Shown: positions 1-9,144 of the stretch, in pieces
Numbering within the stretch: position 1 is the stretch's first letter
Layout of the letters: each line of letters starts with the position of its first letter
Assembly: GCF_900141855.1 (NCBI RefSeq)
Contig: NZ_FQYU01000002.1
Location: 744,001 to 808,000, forward strand
Direction: 5' to 3'
Length of the DNA stretch: 64,000 nucleotides
Origin: Pseudozobellia thermophila
Lineage (GTDB): Bacteria; Bacteroidota; Bacteroidia; Flavobacteriales; Flavobacteriaceae
Notes under the pieces: generated by a model
Seen by the model: only the letters and a program-made list of their open reading frames with translations
What the model was told of the DNA's origin: nothing
Database searches by the model: none
Program-made: the position numbers and the translations under genes

Positions 1-390
1 CCATGCCACATAGGAATTGTAGTAGAACAGGACTTTAGCCTCCGGCTTTACCTTGTGAAATGCCTCCACTTCGTGCTTTGTTCCGAGCACGGCATCGCCG
101 AGCGAGTTAAACGCATGCGATTTTTCGATACAGACAAAATCCGTTCTGTTGGCTATAAAATCAACCTCTTGGGGCTCCAAGACCCGGTCAATATCCCCAA
201 AGTGATAGTACATTGGTGTAGTGTCCCAACTAAATTTTGGAAAATAGCCCTTTGCCTTAAAACTAGGACCATCACTTACAAACAGCGATGATGCTTCTTG
301 GGCATATGAACCCCAGTTTAGTGCGATGAAACCACAAACGACACCTAAGGTTTTTGGGAACCGAATTCGAAATAGCGCTTTATTCTTCAT
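1..390 (-). CDS. Secreted protein of unknown function, 5' part only (runs off the window)
   Basis: An open frame starts at the ATG complementary to 388-390 and stays open to base 1, giving the first 130 residues. The N-terminus (MKNKALFRIRFPKTLGVVCG) with a following hydrophobic stretch ending near SYAQ looks like a Sec signal peptide, so the protein is probably periplasmic or outer-membrane. The mature part begins with an aromatic-rich segment (FSWDTTPMYYHFGD) followed by alternating hydrophobic strands, as in secreted (beta/alpha)8 putative glycoside hydrolases of polysaccharide loci. That resemblance is an impression only; no catalytic motif is inside the visible part. Its start lies 10 bases past the stop of the lyase gene, so it is the next gene of the same operon and probably acts on the same polysaccharide. 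Confidence 0.75.
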   Translation of the reverse strand, partial: MKNKALFRIRFPKTLGVVCGFIALNWGSYAQEASSLFVSDGPSFKAKGYFPKFSWDTTPMYYHFGDIDRVLEPQEVDFIANRTDFVCIEKSHAFNSLGDAVLGTKHEVEAFHKVKPEAKVLFYYNSYVAW

Positions 391-400
391 TTTCCTTTAA

Positions 401-3181
401 TTATTCCAGTACAATTTTTCGCAATGCCCCGGCACTAAATTTCTTTTCTGAATTATTACGGCCTACGGTAACAGGCACTTCGTTGTGCAGGAGCAGCTCA
501 CCGTTTTTATGTTCCAATACCATATTGCCTATATCGGAAGCCCTAATAGTATAGCCATTGGCCCTTACCTCTTTTCCGTTTCCGACAAAAACCACCCAAT
601 CCCCGTTCTTTTCATAGGCCACCAAGGTATAGGTGGCATCGGTCGCCATGTCTTTATAATGGACCCTATTATGGTTGGCGGAAGAAAAGACCACATCTTC
701 ACGGCCCGATTTATGGATTATGTTCAAGCCCACGAACTCCGGATTGCCGTTTTCATCGTCAAAGCTTGAAATCTTTTCGATGCTTTTTCCCTCACTGGAG
801 GTAAAAGGTTCATACACCGCTACGAAGGGCTTTTCCCAAGCCGGACCATGCTGCCTGGCCGCCAAGGTCAGGTAAGGTGCCTTATCGACTTCGTAGGGCA
901 GGCCGTGGTCACCCTTAAAGGCCTTGTTGGGCGGTGATTTGATGGCGAACACTTCACGGCCTTCGGTTCCCTTCATCCATAAATTCATAAAAACATCTTC
1001 CTTTTCATCGGGGAAATCGATTTTCCATTCTACTTGATAGTCTTCTTCATACCTCGCCGCTTTTTTGTCCCACATATAATCCAAGGCATACAAGTGTCCG
1101 CCCGCAAAGCCCATCTCTTCACTGGGCGTCAGCTCCAAGGGATTTCCGGCCGCATCCATGACTTTCATACCCTGCCCCAGGTTGTGGTAGTAATAATCGT
1201 GGAATTTATCGCCCTTCCGCTGCTTTTTGGAGCGGAACACATCGATGTAATACCCCGTTTCCGCACCCGTTTTTACAATGCTTACGAGGCGCGATTGGTC
1301 ACTGCGTGTCTCAGGTTCCAGAAAATAGACATCGGAATACGTGATGTTAGGGTAAAATCCTTCTTTCTGTCCCGATTTTGGATATTCTCCCATCAAGTCA
1401 AAAGCGTGGTAACTCAGCATTTCGGTATAGGACGACACCCCGTCTACCATCACTGTATTATGCGCAGGAAACTGTGAGTAATATTCCAAATAGATAGGCT
1501 GCAAATATCCTGCGCCCTTTCCGGGGTCGGCGCCTTGCACAAAGCCCTTGCCGTACAGTTCCAAATTGATGCCGTTGGCGTGCATATGGTTGCCCAGGGA
1601 TCCGTTTAGGGAGACCATCATACCGTGCTTACCCGTCCCCATGCGTTGTACGTGCCAACTGACATTGGGGGCGTTAAAGGTTTGGGTGATGTAATCTTTA
1701 ATATCGCCCTTGCCGTACTTGGCATTGAGTTCTACCGGCTTGCTGGCAAAGAAGGAGCTGATATCGGCCTTCGGCTTTCGGTTCGAATTCGATGTTTTGA
1801 CCTCCTCCGGGGCGAACAAGCGGTACATTTCGGTAAATTCCTTCTCCAGTTCCTTGTCCTTATTTTTCTGTGCCGTACGGATCATATCGCTAATGGCCTC
1901 CATTTTCAGTCCCCCGTAATAACTGTCGCCAAAAGCCACCGTTTGCCCATTGGGGAACAAATACTGCGGCAGCACCTTTACCGCCTTTTTCATAACCGGC
2001 ATATAGGGCAGGATGTTGTGGTCAAAGGTATTGTCAAAATCGTTGATAAAATGGGTCAAATCGCCCGTAACCCCAAAGGAGTACCCGGGACACTCGGCCC
2101 AAACGCCGTTGTTTTTGTCGTAACCGTAATCCATAAACTTGGTCAAGGACCATTGGCGGGCGGAGGTTACGTTCAAAATATAATCGATATAATATTCGCG
2201 TCCCTTTTTGTCGTCGTAAAACGCATTGTCGCGCAACACCATGGCCGCCTTTAAAATGATCTTGGCCTGATGCAGGTTCCAATTGTTTTGGGGCACGCCA
2301 TTTTTAATGATCTGGTCGTTCCATTTTTTAATGGTCGCATCGTAGATCTTGATTTTTTCAGGATGGTTTTTTTCGATGTATCGGTGTAGAAAATCGTAAA
2401 GTTCCGAGGCGTAGACCAAGGTGTTCTCATGAATGACCTGGAAACACTCCAGGCCGACCAGGGTTTGGATGTGCCCGTTCAGCAAATCGATGGGCTCGTC
2501 GCGGTAGTACATTCCCGTCATGTAGGTATCAAAGATATCGAAGGCGAACTTGGCAAAGGAAGCATCGTTTTCCAACCAGTACACAAAAGCGGCATCGCGG
2601 GCCAAGCCCATGATCTTTTGGTTGTGCCTATGGATGATCCCTCCTGTTTTGGATGGCTCTACCCACTCCAAGGGATTTCCCGCCTTGGTCTTGTTCCGCA
2701 GATAAAGTCCGCGTTCATCGTCCATATACGGAAGGATGTCCTCCAAGTCGGGCATAGCGTAATTTGTGGTATAGTCGCGGGAGCCCGTAAAGCGTACCGT
2801 GGGCACCGGGGCCTCGCCATCGGCGTGCGAGTAGTAAATACCATTGATATACACCTTGGTCGCCTTGGTTTTCCAATACATCATCAACCGGGAAACCATC
2901 CATTCGGGGTCGTTTATATGGCGTTCCACATGTTCATCGATACGATTGTGAATCCCCTTGAGCACCTCCTGTGCCCAGGCTTCCCTTTTTATGGTCTTTT
3001 CGAGGGCCTTCTTTTCCTGTTGGGTAATGTACAGCCTAGGGTAGCCTTGCTCCATATGGCCAGGCAGGGGAATTTTGTCAACGCTTTGCGCATTTGCCGC
3101 CAAGGTATACATCAACAAACCGGCTACCCAAGCATAGGTCTTGGCGACCGTTCTTCCCATTTTGTATTTTTTCACATGCAT
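401..3181 (-). CDS. Heparinase II/III-like polysaccharide lyase, secreted
   Basis: A 926-residue protein with a signal peptide (cleavage near LAANAQ); a second ATG at 3160 would also leave a good signal. The first ~430 residues are helical and fit the (alpha/alpha) toroid of alginate lyase/heparinase II/III-type enzymes. The second half carries the signature region with NHMHANGINLELYGKGF and ADPGKGAGYL, the His-rich strand of the heparinase II/III beta-sandwich that lines the active site. Such enzymes cleave uronic-acid-containing polysaccharides by beta-elimination, leaving an unsaturated uronic acid that the GH88 enzyme upstream in the operon could remove. The subfamily, and so the substrate (alginate, ulvan, glucuronan or other), cannot be set by eye. 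Confidence is high for superfamily and low for substrate. Confidence 0.85.
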   Translation of the reverse strand: MHVKKYKMGRTVAKTYAWVAGLLMYTLAANAQSVDKIPLPGHMEQGYPRLYITQQEKKALEKTIKREAWAQEVLKGIHNRIDEHVERHINDPEWMVSRLMMYWKTKATKVYINGIYYSHADGEAPVPTVRFTGSRDYTTNYAMPDLEDILPYMDDERGLYLRNKTKAGNPLEWVEPSKTGGIIHRHNQKIMGLARDAAFVYWLENDASFAKFAFDIFDTYMTGMYYRDEPIDLLNGHIQTLVGLECFQVIHENTLVYASELYDFLHRYIEKNHPEKIKIYDATIKKWNDQIIKNGVPQNNWNLHQAKIILKAAMVLRDNAFYDDKKGREYYIDYILNVTSARQWSLTKFMDYGYDKNNGVWAECPGYSFGVTGDLTHFINDFDNTFDHNILPYMPVMKKAVKVLPQYLFPNGQTVAFGDSYYGGLKMEAISDMIRTAQKNKDKELEKEFTEMYRLFAPEEVKTSNSNRKPKADISSFFASKPVELNAKYGKGDIKDYITQTFNAPNVSWHVQRMGTGKHGMMVSLNGSLGNHMHANGINLELYGKGFVQGADPGKGAGYLQPIYLEYYSQFPAHNTVMVDGVSSYTEMLSYHAFDLMGEYPKSGQKEGFYPNITYSDVYFLEPETRSDQSRLVSIVKTGAETGYYIDVFRSKKQRKGDKFHDYYYHNLGQGMKVMDAAGNPLELTPSEEMGFAGGHLYALDYMWDKKAARYEEDYQVEWKIDFPDEKEDVFMNLWMKGTEGREVFAIKSPPNKAFKGDHGLPYEVDKAPYLTLAARQHGPAWEKPFVAVYEPFTSSEGKSIEKISSFDDENGNPEFVGLNIIHKSGREDVVFSSANHNRVHYKDMATDATYTLVAYEKNGDWVVFVGNGKEVRANGYTIRASDIGNMVLEHKNGELLLHNEVPVTVGRNNSEKKFSAGALRKIVLE

Positions 3182-3355
3182 TTTTAATGTCCGTTTACGT
3201 CACAAGTCGGTTCAGGGCAAACGTAAAAGACAATTCGCCCAGTTTTGGTTTCGGTACCACGGGAGACTAAAAAACACAAAGTCATTAAGATCAAGGTCAT
3301 TCCAAAAATCATAAGTACGTTTTTAATTGGTTCTTTTTATTAAGTCGTCGGCATT

Positions 3356-4741
3356 TCATTCATTTGGGCTTGTCGCTTCCTTCACGGCTCCTTTACTTTT
3401 AATTTTCGGGTTCGTGGTACCCAGATATAGGATGACATTGGCCGCTGTCCGGTTATCCAATTTGATATCGGTCGCATGCATTTTTGCCTTTTTGTTGAAG
3501 TTGCCATAACCTTCCCAAACGGATAGTTTGATATCCAAATTCCCGGGAATATGCCCGGGGTCGGAAGTGGTGATGATCACTTCATGCCCTGTACCATTTA
3601 TTTTTGCCAGCAGATCGTTGGCCATGCCCCCCCTGCTATCCAATATTTCCATTTCTACATATGCGCCCTTGGCGTTGGTATAGGGAATACAGAATGCTTC
3701 CGAATATTTGGCGTCCGCACTACAATTGATCAAAGTGTCCCGATTGCCCACATTAAAACCTGTTGCCACACAATCGCGCACCACACAATCGATGATCTTA
3801 TCCCCAGATGTACTCAAACCTGTGCAAATACCTCTTCGCATTTGGGTGACCGTGCAGTTTTTGACGGTTGTATTCTTGGTTTTGTGTCCGTTGTATTCGG
3901 GGTACATCCGAATTCCGTCCTCGCTTAGCGAAATGATTTCCCCCGGTAGGATTTTGCCATCCTCCCCGATCATGGTTCCTTCTACATACCCTCCCTTGCC
4001 TGCATAAAAGTTTTTATCGAAGGCATAGCCCGAAGTTTCCGAGAGAATGGCATCCGTGGTCTTAAGCAGTCCATCCACATGACAATCTTCTATTAGGGTG
4101 TTCTCCGCCCCTTGTAAAAAGATGGCATGTCCCATGGCCCGCATGTGCACCTGGCATCCTATCAGTTTGGCATTCTTTGCCGGGTAGCCTACGCGGATCC
4201 CGTTCATTTTTCGCACATCACCACCACCTAGGCCATATAGACTTCCATAGCCCCAAGGACTGGAACCTGCCGTACGGATTTCAATGTTTTTAAGGGTCAC
4301 ATCCTCCCCCACCACATTAAAAATCTTGTTTTTGCTCTGTCTTCCCGGTGTATCCCCATAGGTTTCAATGTACAGCCCTTCGAGGGTTACATTATTACCG
4401 GAAATCTCAATGGCACAATACATACCGTTGCCATCATCGCTCAATTCCAGATCATCGCGGCCAAATAGTTTTGTATCGACCATGAACCGTACCCCGCTGA
4501 GGTCGAAATGGGTGTTATTGCCCGTAAACTCCATGAATCTTATTTTCCGGGCTTCATCAATTTGATAATTGCCCGGTGCCAATTTGACCTTTACCCCATC
4601 CTGGTTTAGATATGTCTTAAATTCGGATAGGGTAGCGACCTCGATAAGTTCCTGTGGATCCTCCTTAAGGGCCTTTCCCTTAAATGATGTTGCCAGTACA
4701 AATACGCAAACAATCGCTAAAATCAGTTTACCATACTTCAT
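3356..4741 (-). CDS. Secreted right-handed beta-helix protein
   Basis: A 461-residue protein with an N-terminal hydrophobic export signal (MKYGKLILAIVCVFVLATSF). From about residue 60 to 370 it shows the short imperfect repeats of a parallel beta-helix (phrases such as NNVTLEGLYIET, EDVTLKNIEIRT, NTLIEDCHVDG, NTTVKNCTVTQM). This fold is used by polysaccharide lyases, some glycoside hydrolases and sulfated-glycan-binding proteins. No known catalytic triad stands out, so lyase, hydrolase and binding roles all stay open. The C-terminal ~80 residues look like a small beta domain. It lies between GH29 and the lyase genes in the same orientation, so it probably helps degrade the same polysaccharide, but the 577-base gap on its upstream side suggests it may have its own promoter. 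Confidence 0.8.
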   Translation of the reverse strand: MKYGKLILAIVCVFVLATSFKGKALKEDPQELIEVATLSEFKTYLNQDGVKVKLAPGNYQIDEARKIRFMEFTGNNTHFDLSGVRFMVDTKLFGRDDLELSDDGNGMYCAIEISGNNVTLEGLYIETYGDTPGRQSKNKIFNVVGEDVTLKNIEIRTAGSSPWGYGSLYGLGGGDVRKMNGIRVGYPAKNAKLIGCQVHMRAMGHAIFLQGAENTLIEDCHVDGLLKTTDAILSETSGYAFDKNFYAGKGGYVEGTMIGEDGKILPGEIISLSEDGIRMYPEYNGHKTKNTTVKNCTVTQMRRGICTGLSTSGDKIIDCVVRDCVATGFNVGNRDTLINCSADAKYSEAFCIPYTNAKGAYVEMEILDSRGGMANDLLAKINGTGHEVIITTSDPGHIPGNLDIKLSVWEGYGNFNKKAKMHATDIKLDNRTAANVILYLGTTNPKIKSKGAVKEATSPNE

Positions 4742-5318
4742 TTGAATGCCATTTCCTTTTATTATTCAATTCACCCCAGACCCTTTGCATCCTTTGTATA
4801 GGCCAGGGGATCTTTATTTTATTCCCCATAAATACCAAGCTCGGAACGTACAAGAACCCTCCTATGGTAGCCATCCTATAAAACCGTCTTCATCGCCTCA
4901 CCAATGCGGATCTTAAACCGCTCAAAACTTCTTGGCAGGGATCTGGGATTCATTGCCTTATTCAGTCCCGTACCGAACTTTTGGTCCATGGGCACCATTG
5001 ACCCGGTCTTTCCAACAGCTTCACTGGGCGGAACACGTAGAGCCCAAAGTCGTAAACGGAAAAGGCGCAACGTACCTACCCCGTTTTTGTCTTACTGCAG
5101 CTGCCATAGACTTGTCCTTGATGTTCATCGATAAAAAAATAACATCGCCCGTCTTTTTAAAGGGATAGCAATGTTACTTTTTTTGATCAAAGTTTGATTA
5201 AATCATAGTTCATTCTCTATAAACTATGATGCTTTAACTTGATTTTGACCTGGGGCATAGGGATTTATGTTCGAATCCACGTTCATGGTTTACCACAAGA
5301 GCTCAATACCCCACCATG
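4742..5318. other. 577-base gap with no intact gene; holds inverted repeats
   Basis: No convincing coding frame is present. A short minus-strand frame (about 4876-5070) has composition like coding DNA but no recognisable domain; it may be a decayed gene or chance. The right part (5180-5230) is AT-rich and carries palindromes, described separately. Because the genes on both sides run on the minus strand, the gap is downstream of GH29 and upstream of the beta-helix gene, so it could hold a terminator and a secondary promoter. Confidence 0.5.
5182..5230. repeat. Cluster of palindromes (hairpin or operator)
   Basis: Two adjoining palindromes, TTTGATCAAA (5182-5191) and CAAAGTTTG (5188-5196), are followed by a perfect 9-bp inverted repeat, ATCATAGTT (5202-5210) and AACTATGAT (5222-5230), with an 11-base spacer. 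The long spacer and lack of a clear T-run make a simple intrinsic terminator unlikely. A protein-binding site or an RNA-processing hairpin in the lyase/fucosidase operon is possible. Confidence 0.5.
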
Positions 5319-6674
5319 CTAAAGTGACAACTTCACCACCGTAACGCTTTCGTCGGGAGCCGACCCCGGCAATTGCAAAACCGGGCCATCCGATGTCTTG
5401 TCTACCTTAATCTCGGTATTCGGACTTGCCAATAGGGAGGCTTTTTTTAGTTTGATGTTTTTGTTCAGCTTTAATTTTCCGTCTTCGGGCCAATTAAAAA
5501 CATGGGCGTAGATTACACCGTCCTTACTGGTGTACCGGCCCCATTCGGGCATATCGTAGGGACTCGCCTTGGCCCCGTAGATCGCCTCGGCGTTGGCCTT
5601 GGTCCATTCGCCCATGGCCTTTAACCTGCGTATGCTTTGGGCCGGAAACCTACCGTAGCCATCGGGACCGATGTTCAACAGAAAATTACCCCCTTTCGAT
5701 ACGATATCGACCAGTTTTTGAATGAGGTCTTCGCTGCTCTTCCAATTGGTATCATCGGGTTTGTAGCCCCAGGTACCGTTCATGGTCATGCACGATTCCC
5801 AGTCCTCATCGATGCCCGTAGCGGGAATTTCTTGTTCCGGGGTACCGAAATCACCGGCAAAATTTCCTTCCCTATCCATACCTTCCATACCCTTTCTGCC
5901 CTTGTCGACCCGGTTGTTGATAATGGTATTCGGCTGGATTTCACGAATGAAATCGTACATCTCCTTACCCATTTCGGTAGTGTAGTCGGCGATCCAATCG
6001 CCATCGAACCAAACCACGTCGATATCGCCGTAATGGGTCAACAACTCTTTTACCTGGGGCTTTAGGTAGTTCTTGTAATACTCTGGAAACTCAGGATTTA
6101 CGACCGTTTGATCTTTCTGCCCCGCATTGTAATTGGGGTATAGGTTGCCCTGGGCCTGTGGATGGTGCCAATCGACTATGGAATGGTAAACCCCGAACCT
6201 GATGCCTTGCTTTCTCGAGGCTTCGGCCAGTTCTTTTATGATGTCGCGCTTAAACGGGGCGGTATCCATAATATCGTAATCGGTTACTTTTGAATCCCAC
6301 AGGCAAAACCCGTCGTGGTGCTTTGAGGTAATTACAATGTATTTCATGCCTGCATCCTTGGCCATTTTAACCCAGTCATCGGCATTAAAGAGCTGCGGAT
6401 TGAACATTCGCGGAAATTTCTCATATTCCTCGATGGTATAATCCAATTTATCCATGGCCCATTCCGCGCCGCCACCTGCTATTTGCTCTCCGCGTTCACC
6501 CCCTATTATAGAGTAGGCGCCCCAATGGATGAACATGCCAAATTTGGCATCGCGCCACCATGCCATACGTTCGTCGTCAGACAGTTTTTTTACTTCCTTA
6601 TCTTGGGCCAGGCCCTGGCCCAAGGTCGATATCGCAACACATGCGAACAAAATAGATTTTACTATTCCTTTCAT
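5319..6674 (-). CDS. GH29 alpha-L-fucosidase (or related alpha-L-sugar hydrolase), secreted
   Basis: A 451-residue protein with a signal peptide ending near GLAQ. It has the GH29 hallmarks: AKFGMFIHWGAYS near residues 43-55, ITSKHHDGFCLWDS near 115-128, and the nucleophile motif VWFDGDW with Asp about residue 224. A Glu in WESCMTMNGTWGY (about 293) is placed where GH29-A enzymes have their acid/base. The family removes terminal alpha-L-fucose with retention; some marine members act on alpha-L-galactose. A short beta-sandwich follows the barrel. It sits 16 bases beyond the beta-helix/PDZ gene in the lyase operon, so it probably trims fucosyl or L-galactosyl side groups from the polysaccharide of locus 1. 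Confidence 0.92.
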   Translation of the reverse strand: MKGIVKSILFACVAISTLGQGLAQDKEVKKLSDDERMAWWRDAKFGMFIHWGAYSIIGGERGEQIAGGGAEWAMDKLDYTIEEYEKFPRMFNPQLFNADDWVKMAKDAGMKYIVITSKHHDGFCLWDSKVTDYDIMDTAPFKRDIIKELAEASRKQGIRFGVYHSIVDWHHPQAQGNLYPNYNAGQKDQTVVNPEFPEYYKNYLKPQVKELLTHYGDIDVVWFDGDWIADYTTEMGKEMYDFIREIQPNTIINNRVDKGRKGMEGMDREGNFAGDFGTPEQEIPATGIDEDWESCMTMNGTWGYKPDDTNWKSSEDLIQKLVDIVSKGGNFLLNIGPDGYGRFPAQSIRRLKAMGEWTKANAEAIYGAKASPYDMPEWGRYTSKDGVIYAHVFNWPEDGKLKLNKNIKLKKASLLASPNTEIKVDKTSDGPVLQLPGSAPDESVTVVKLSL

Positions 6675-6690
6675 TTTCTCTTGATTAAGA

Positions 6691-9069
6691 TTACTTGGTT
6701 CTAATGGATAATTGTATTTCCGATTGATTTCTAACTACGGTAAGGTCCAATTTTTCTTGGGTCTTCGTTTCCATAACCACATTGAAGAAGTCCCTTATCC
6801 CTTTTAGCTTTTTTCCATTGGCCTGTACGATTACATCCCCCGCTTTTAGGCCTTTGTTCAGTACGGCCGGACTTTGCTCCCAAACACTTAAGACGATGAC
6901 ACCTTCGGCCGTGTTTAGACCGTAGGCCGACTGCTCTTCCTTTGAGGAGACATTTTTCAGCTTGTTTCGCAACCAGGTCATAACCGGTGCCGTTTCGGCC
7001 CCCTCCTTCGTTTTTTCATTCAAATTAGGGACTTCAGGTGTTTTGGCAAGCGCTTTCAATTCGGGCTTTTGCACGCCAAATTTGTCCATCGGGAAATTTT
7101 TAAATCCGATTTTGAAAGCAGGCGAATTTTCGAGAACGGAAAAATCGAGATGTGCGGGATCCTTGAACAAGGGGTCTCCATAAACACTGTTCAAATCACG
7201 GTCGTACACCCTCGATTTCATCATACTTACCTCATTGGGGAACAAGTTATGGTCCAGTTCCTTTCCCCAACCGTCTAGCCTTATATCTTGATAGGCCTTT
7301 TGTACAATGTTGTGCCGGAATACATCTTGGCTGTTTTTAAACCATACATGGGGATGCAGGGAGTTGTTGACCATAATGTTGTTCTCTGCGACCCTGGCAA
7401 ATCCTTCCCTTAATTTTAGGCCATTGTTCAACAACAGGTTGTTGTAGATGTGGTAATTGGATGAGCCGTCATCGAGGTCGATATCCCACCCGTGGTCGCA
7501 GCGGAATCGGTTGTTTCTTATAATCGTGGTGTGAATGGCGTCCCATTTCCACATATTGGGGTTCGCATCGGTCAAACTGTCCATCACCGCTCTATTGGGG
7601 TGCCAAAACCTATCCCTTCCCCACGAATTGAAAGACCCGTGGTCACTGGTTTCCAAAACGGTATTGAATACATCGTTGTATTCCAAAATGTGTCCCCCCC
7701 AGGTACCGTCGCCGATATTGATGCCCGCCCTAGGTACATCGTAGATACTGTTGTGGCGAACCGTAATATCCATGGCCATGGCGATCTGTACGCCTGCCGT
7801 CTGTTTCTCCAACCGACCGGTCTTATGTATAAGGTTGTTTTCTACCAAGCACTCCCGTGGATATGCCTCGTTTTTCGGTCCCGCCACGGTATCCATTTCG
7901 GCCACGGGCACAAACTCCGAATAATTAAAGGAGGGTGACCGCACGGCGGAAGGGTCGCCTATGAACGATACCCCACTTGCGCCACAGTCGTATATGTGGT
8001 TGCCGGTTACAATAAGGCCCTTGTTGTACTTGCTGGCCATGATTACATTACCGCCCAGATGGGTAAACACGCTATTTTCAACCGTACAGTTTTCGGTGTT
8101 TTCAAAGAAGACGGCAGCCCCTCTGTAAATGGTCCAATCGCTGCGCAAAAGCGGCTCAAAATCTTCCATAAACGTACGCTGGGTGTTCTTAAAGGTAATT
8201 CCACTAAGGGTGACATTTTTCACGGGAGATTGCAAAGTGCCCACGGCCCGGACCAAATCCTTTAAGACGGAGACCTCAAAGCGGGCCGACCCCATATCTA
8301 CGTTCGCAGGTGGCCAGTAGTACAGTTTGTTGTTGCTTGGGTCTAGAAACCATTCCCCGGCAGTGTCCAACTCCTCAAAGACATTTTCCACCATACGGAA
8401 TTCCCCGTGGGGTTTCGAGGCCCGGTTGTTTTGGTGGCCCCCCTCCAAAATCGGTGTTCCGTCTTCGTCGACCCCCGTTACCCGAAAATGAAACCCGCCC
8501 CATCGACCGTTGTGCATGGCATGGAAATAGGCCCCTACGGGATTTTCCCACGAGGCAACGCGCTCTTTGGACAGGGCATCCGCGGCATACCCCTGCCAAT
8601 AGCCCCCTTCTTCGTTATAATTGGGGTATCGGGCCAAAATTTGGGGCTTTCCGTCCACAAGAAACTGGTCGAAATCGGCAGTTTCCGATACCTCGGCAAC
8701 ATAGATGCTTTCATTGTACTTTTGCCAATCCAATTGCAGTGGCCTGCCCCCTGTTATCGTAACCTTTGAGGCATCTGTGCCCCTAATGGTAAGCTTGCTC
8801 AACGAAGGTGGTATTTCAATGGTTTTTTCGAGATGGTACTCCCCCGGGGCGAGGGTTATGACCACTTCGGCCCCCGGCCTGTCCTTTTTCAGTTCAGCGG
8901 CCTTGGCCACGGCCTCTTCCAAGGAGCCATACTGAAGAGGGGCCTGGTCGTCGCCATTCGTCGCGGCCGTATGCGAGACGAAGATCTCAATGGGGCCTTC
9001 TTCCGGTCCGCAGGAAAGACACAGAGTCATCAATCCCAAAAGAAAAACTACTATTTTACCTCTTTTCAT
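6691..9069 (-). CDS. Beta-helix lipoprotein with C-terminal PDZ domain (GH141-like N-terminus)
   Basis: The likely start is the ATG at 9069, which gives a lipoprotein signal (MKRGKIVVFLLG... LSCGPEEG); a longer frame begins at 9117. The 792-residue product has an N-terminal beta domain with ITGGRPLQLDW and FLVDGKPQILARYPN, then EWFLDPSNNKLYYWPP, then a right-handed beta-helix to about residue 640. This order resembles GH141-type beta-helix hydrolases, a family with fucosidase and xylanase members; I hold that assignment loosely. Residues ~705-790 form a PDZ domain (GLKAGDVIVQANGKKLKG), unusual on a carbohydrate-active enzyme. It may bind a peptide tail of a partner or dock the enzyme to an envelope complex. 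Its place in the operon supports a role in locus 1. Confidence 0.78.
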   Translation of the reverse strand: MKRGKIVVFLLGLMTLCLSCGPEEGPIEIFVSHTAATNGDDQAPLQYGSLEEAVAKAAELKKDRPGAEVVITLAPGEYHLEKTIEIPPSLSKLTIRGTDASKVTITGGRPLQLDWQKYNESIYVAEVSETADFDQFLVDGKPQILARYPNYNEEGGYWQGYAADALSKERVASWENPVGAYFHAMHNGRWGGFHFRVTGVDEDGTPILEGGHQNNRASKPHGEFRMVENVFEELDTAGEWFLDPSNNKLYYWPPANVDMGSARFEVSVLKDLVRAVGTLQSPVKNVTLSGITFKNTQRTFMEDFEPLLRSDWTIYRGAAVFFENTENCTVENSVFTHLGGNVIMASKYNKGLIVTGNHIYDCGASGVSFIGDPSAVRSPSFNYSEFVPVAEMDTVAGPKNEAYPRECLVENNLIHKTGRLEKQTAGVQIAMAMDITVRHNSIYDVPRAGINIGDGTWGGHILEYNDVFNTVLETSDHGSFNSWGRDRFWHPNRAVMDSLTDANPNMWKWDAIHTTIIRNNRFRCDHGWDIDLDDGSSNYHIYNNLLLNNGLKLREGFARVAENNIMVNNSLHPHVWFKNSQDVFRHNIVQKAYQDIRLDGWGKELDHNLFPNEVSMMKSRVYDRDLNSVYGDPLFKDPAHLDFSVLENSPAFKIGFKNFPMDKFGVQKPELKALAKTPEVPNLNEKTKEGAETAPVMTWLRNKLKNVSSKEEQSAYGLNTAEGVIVLSVWEQSPAVLNKGLKAGDVIVQANGKKLKGIRDFFNVVMETKTQEKLDLTVVRNQSEIQLSIRTK

Positions 9070-9144
9070 GCTGTTTGTCTTACTATGTGATTCGGTCCTA
9101 CCCAGGCCTTGGCCCATGCGGACGGTACTTGATCTCCGTCTTTA

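Noticed and set aside
1034-2254. Long plus-strand frames inside the lyase gene
   Set aside because: They lie antisense to a gene with a clear signal peptide and family motifs, and their products show no domain or composition of real proteins.
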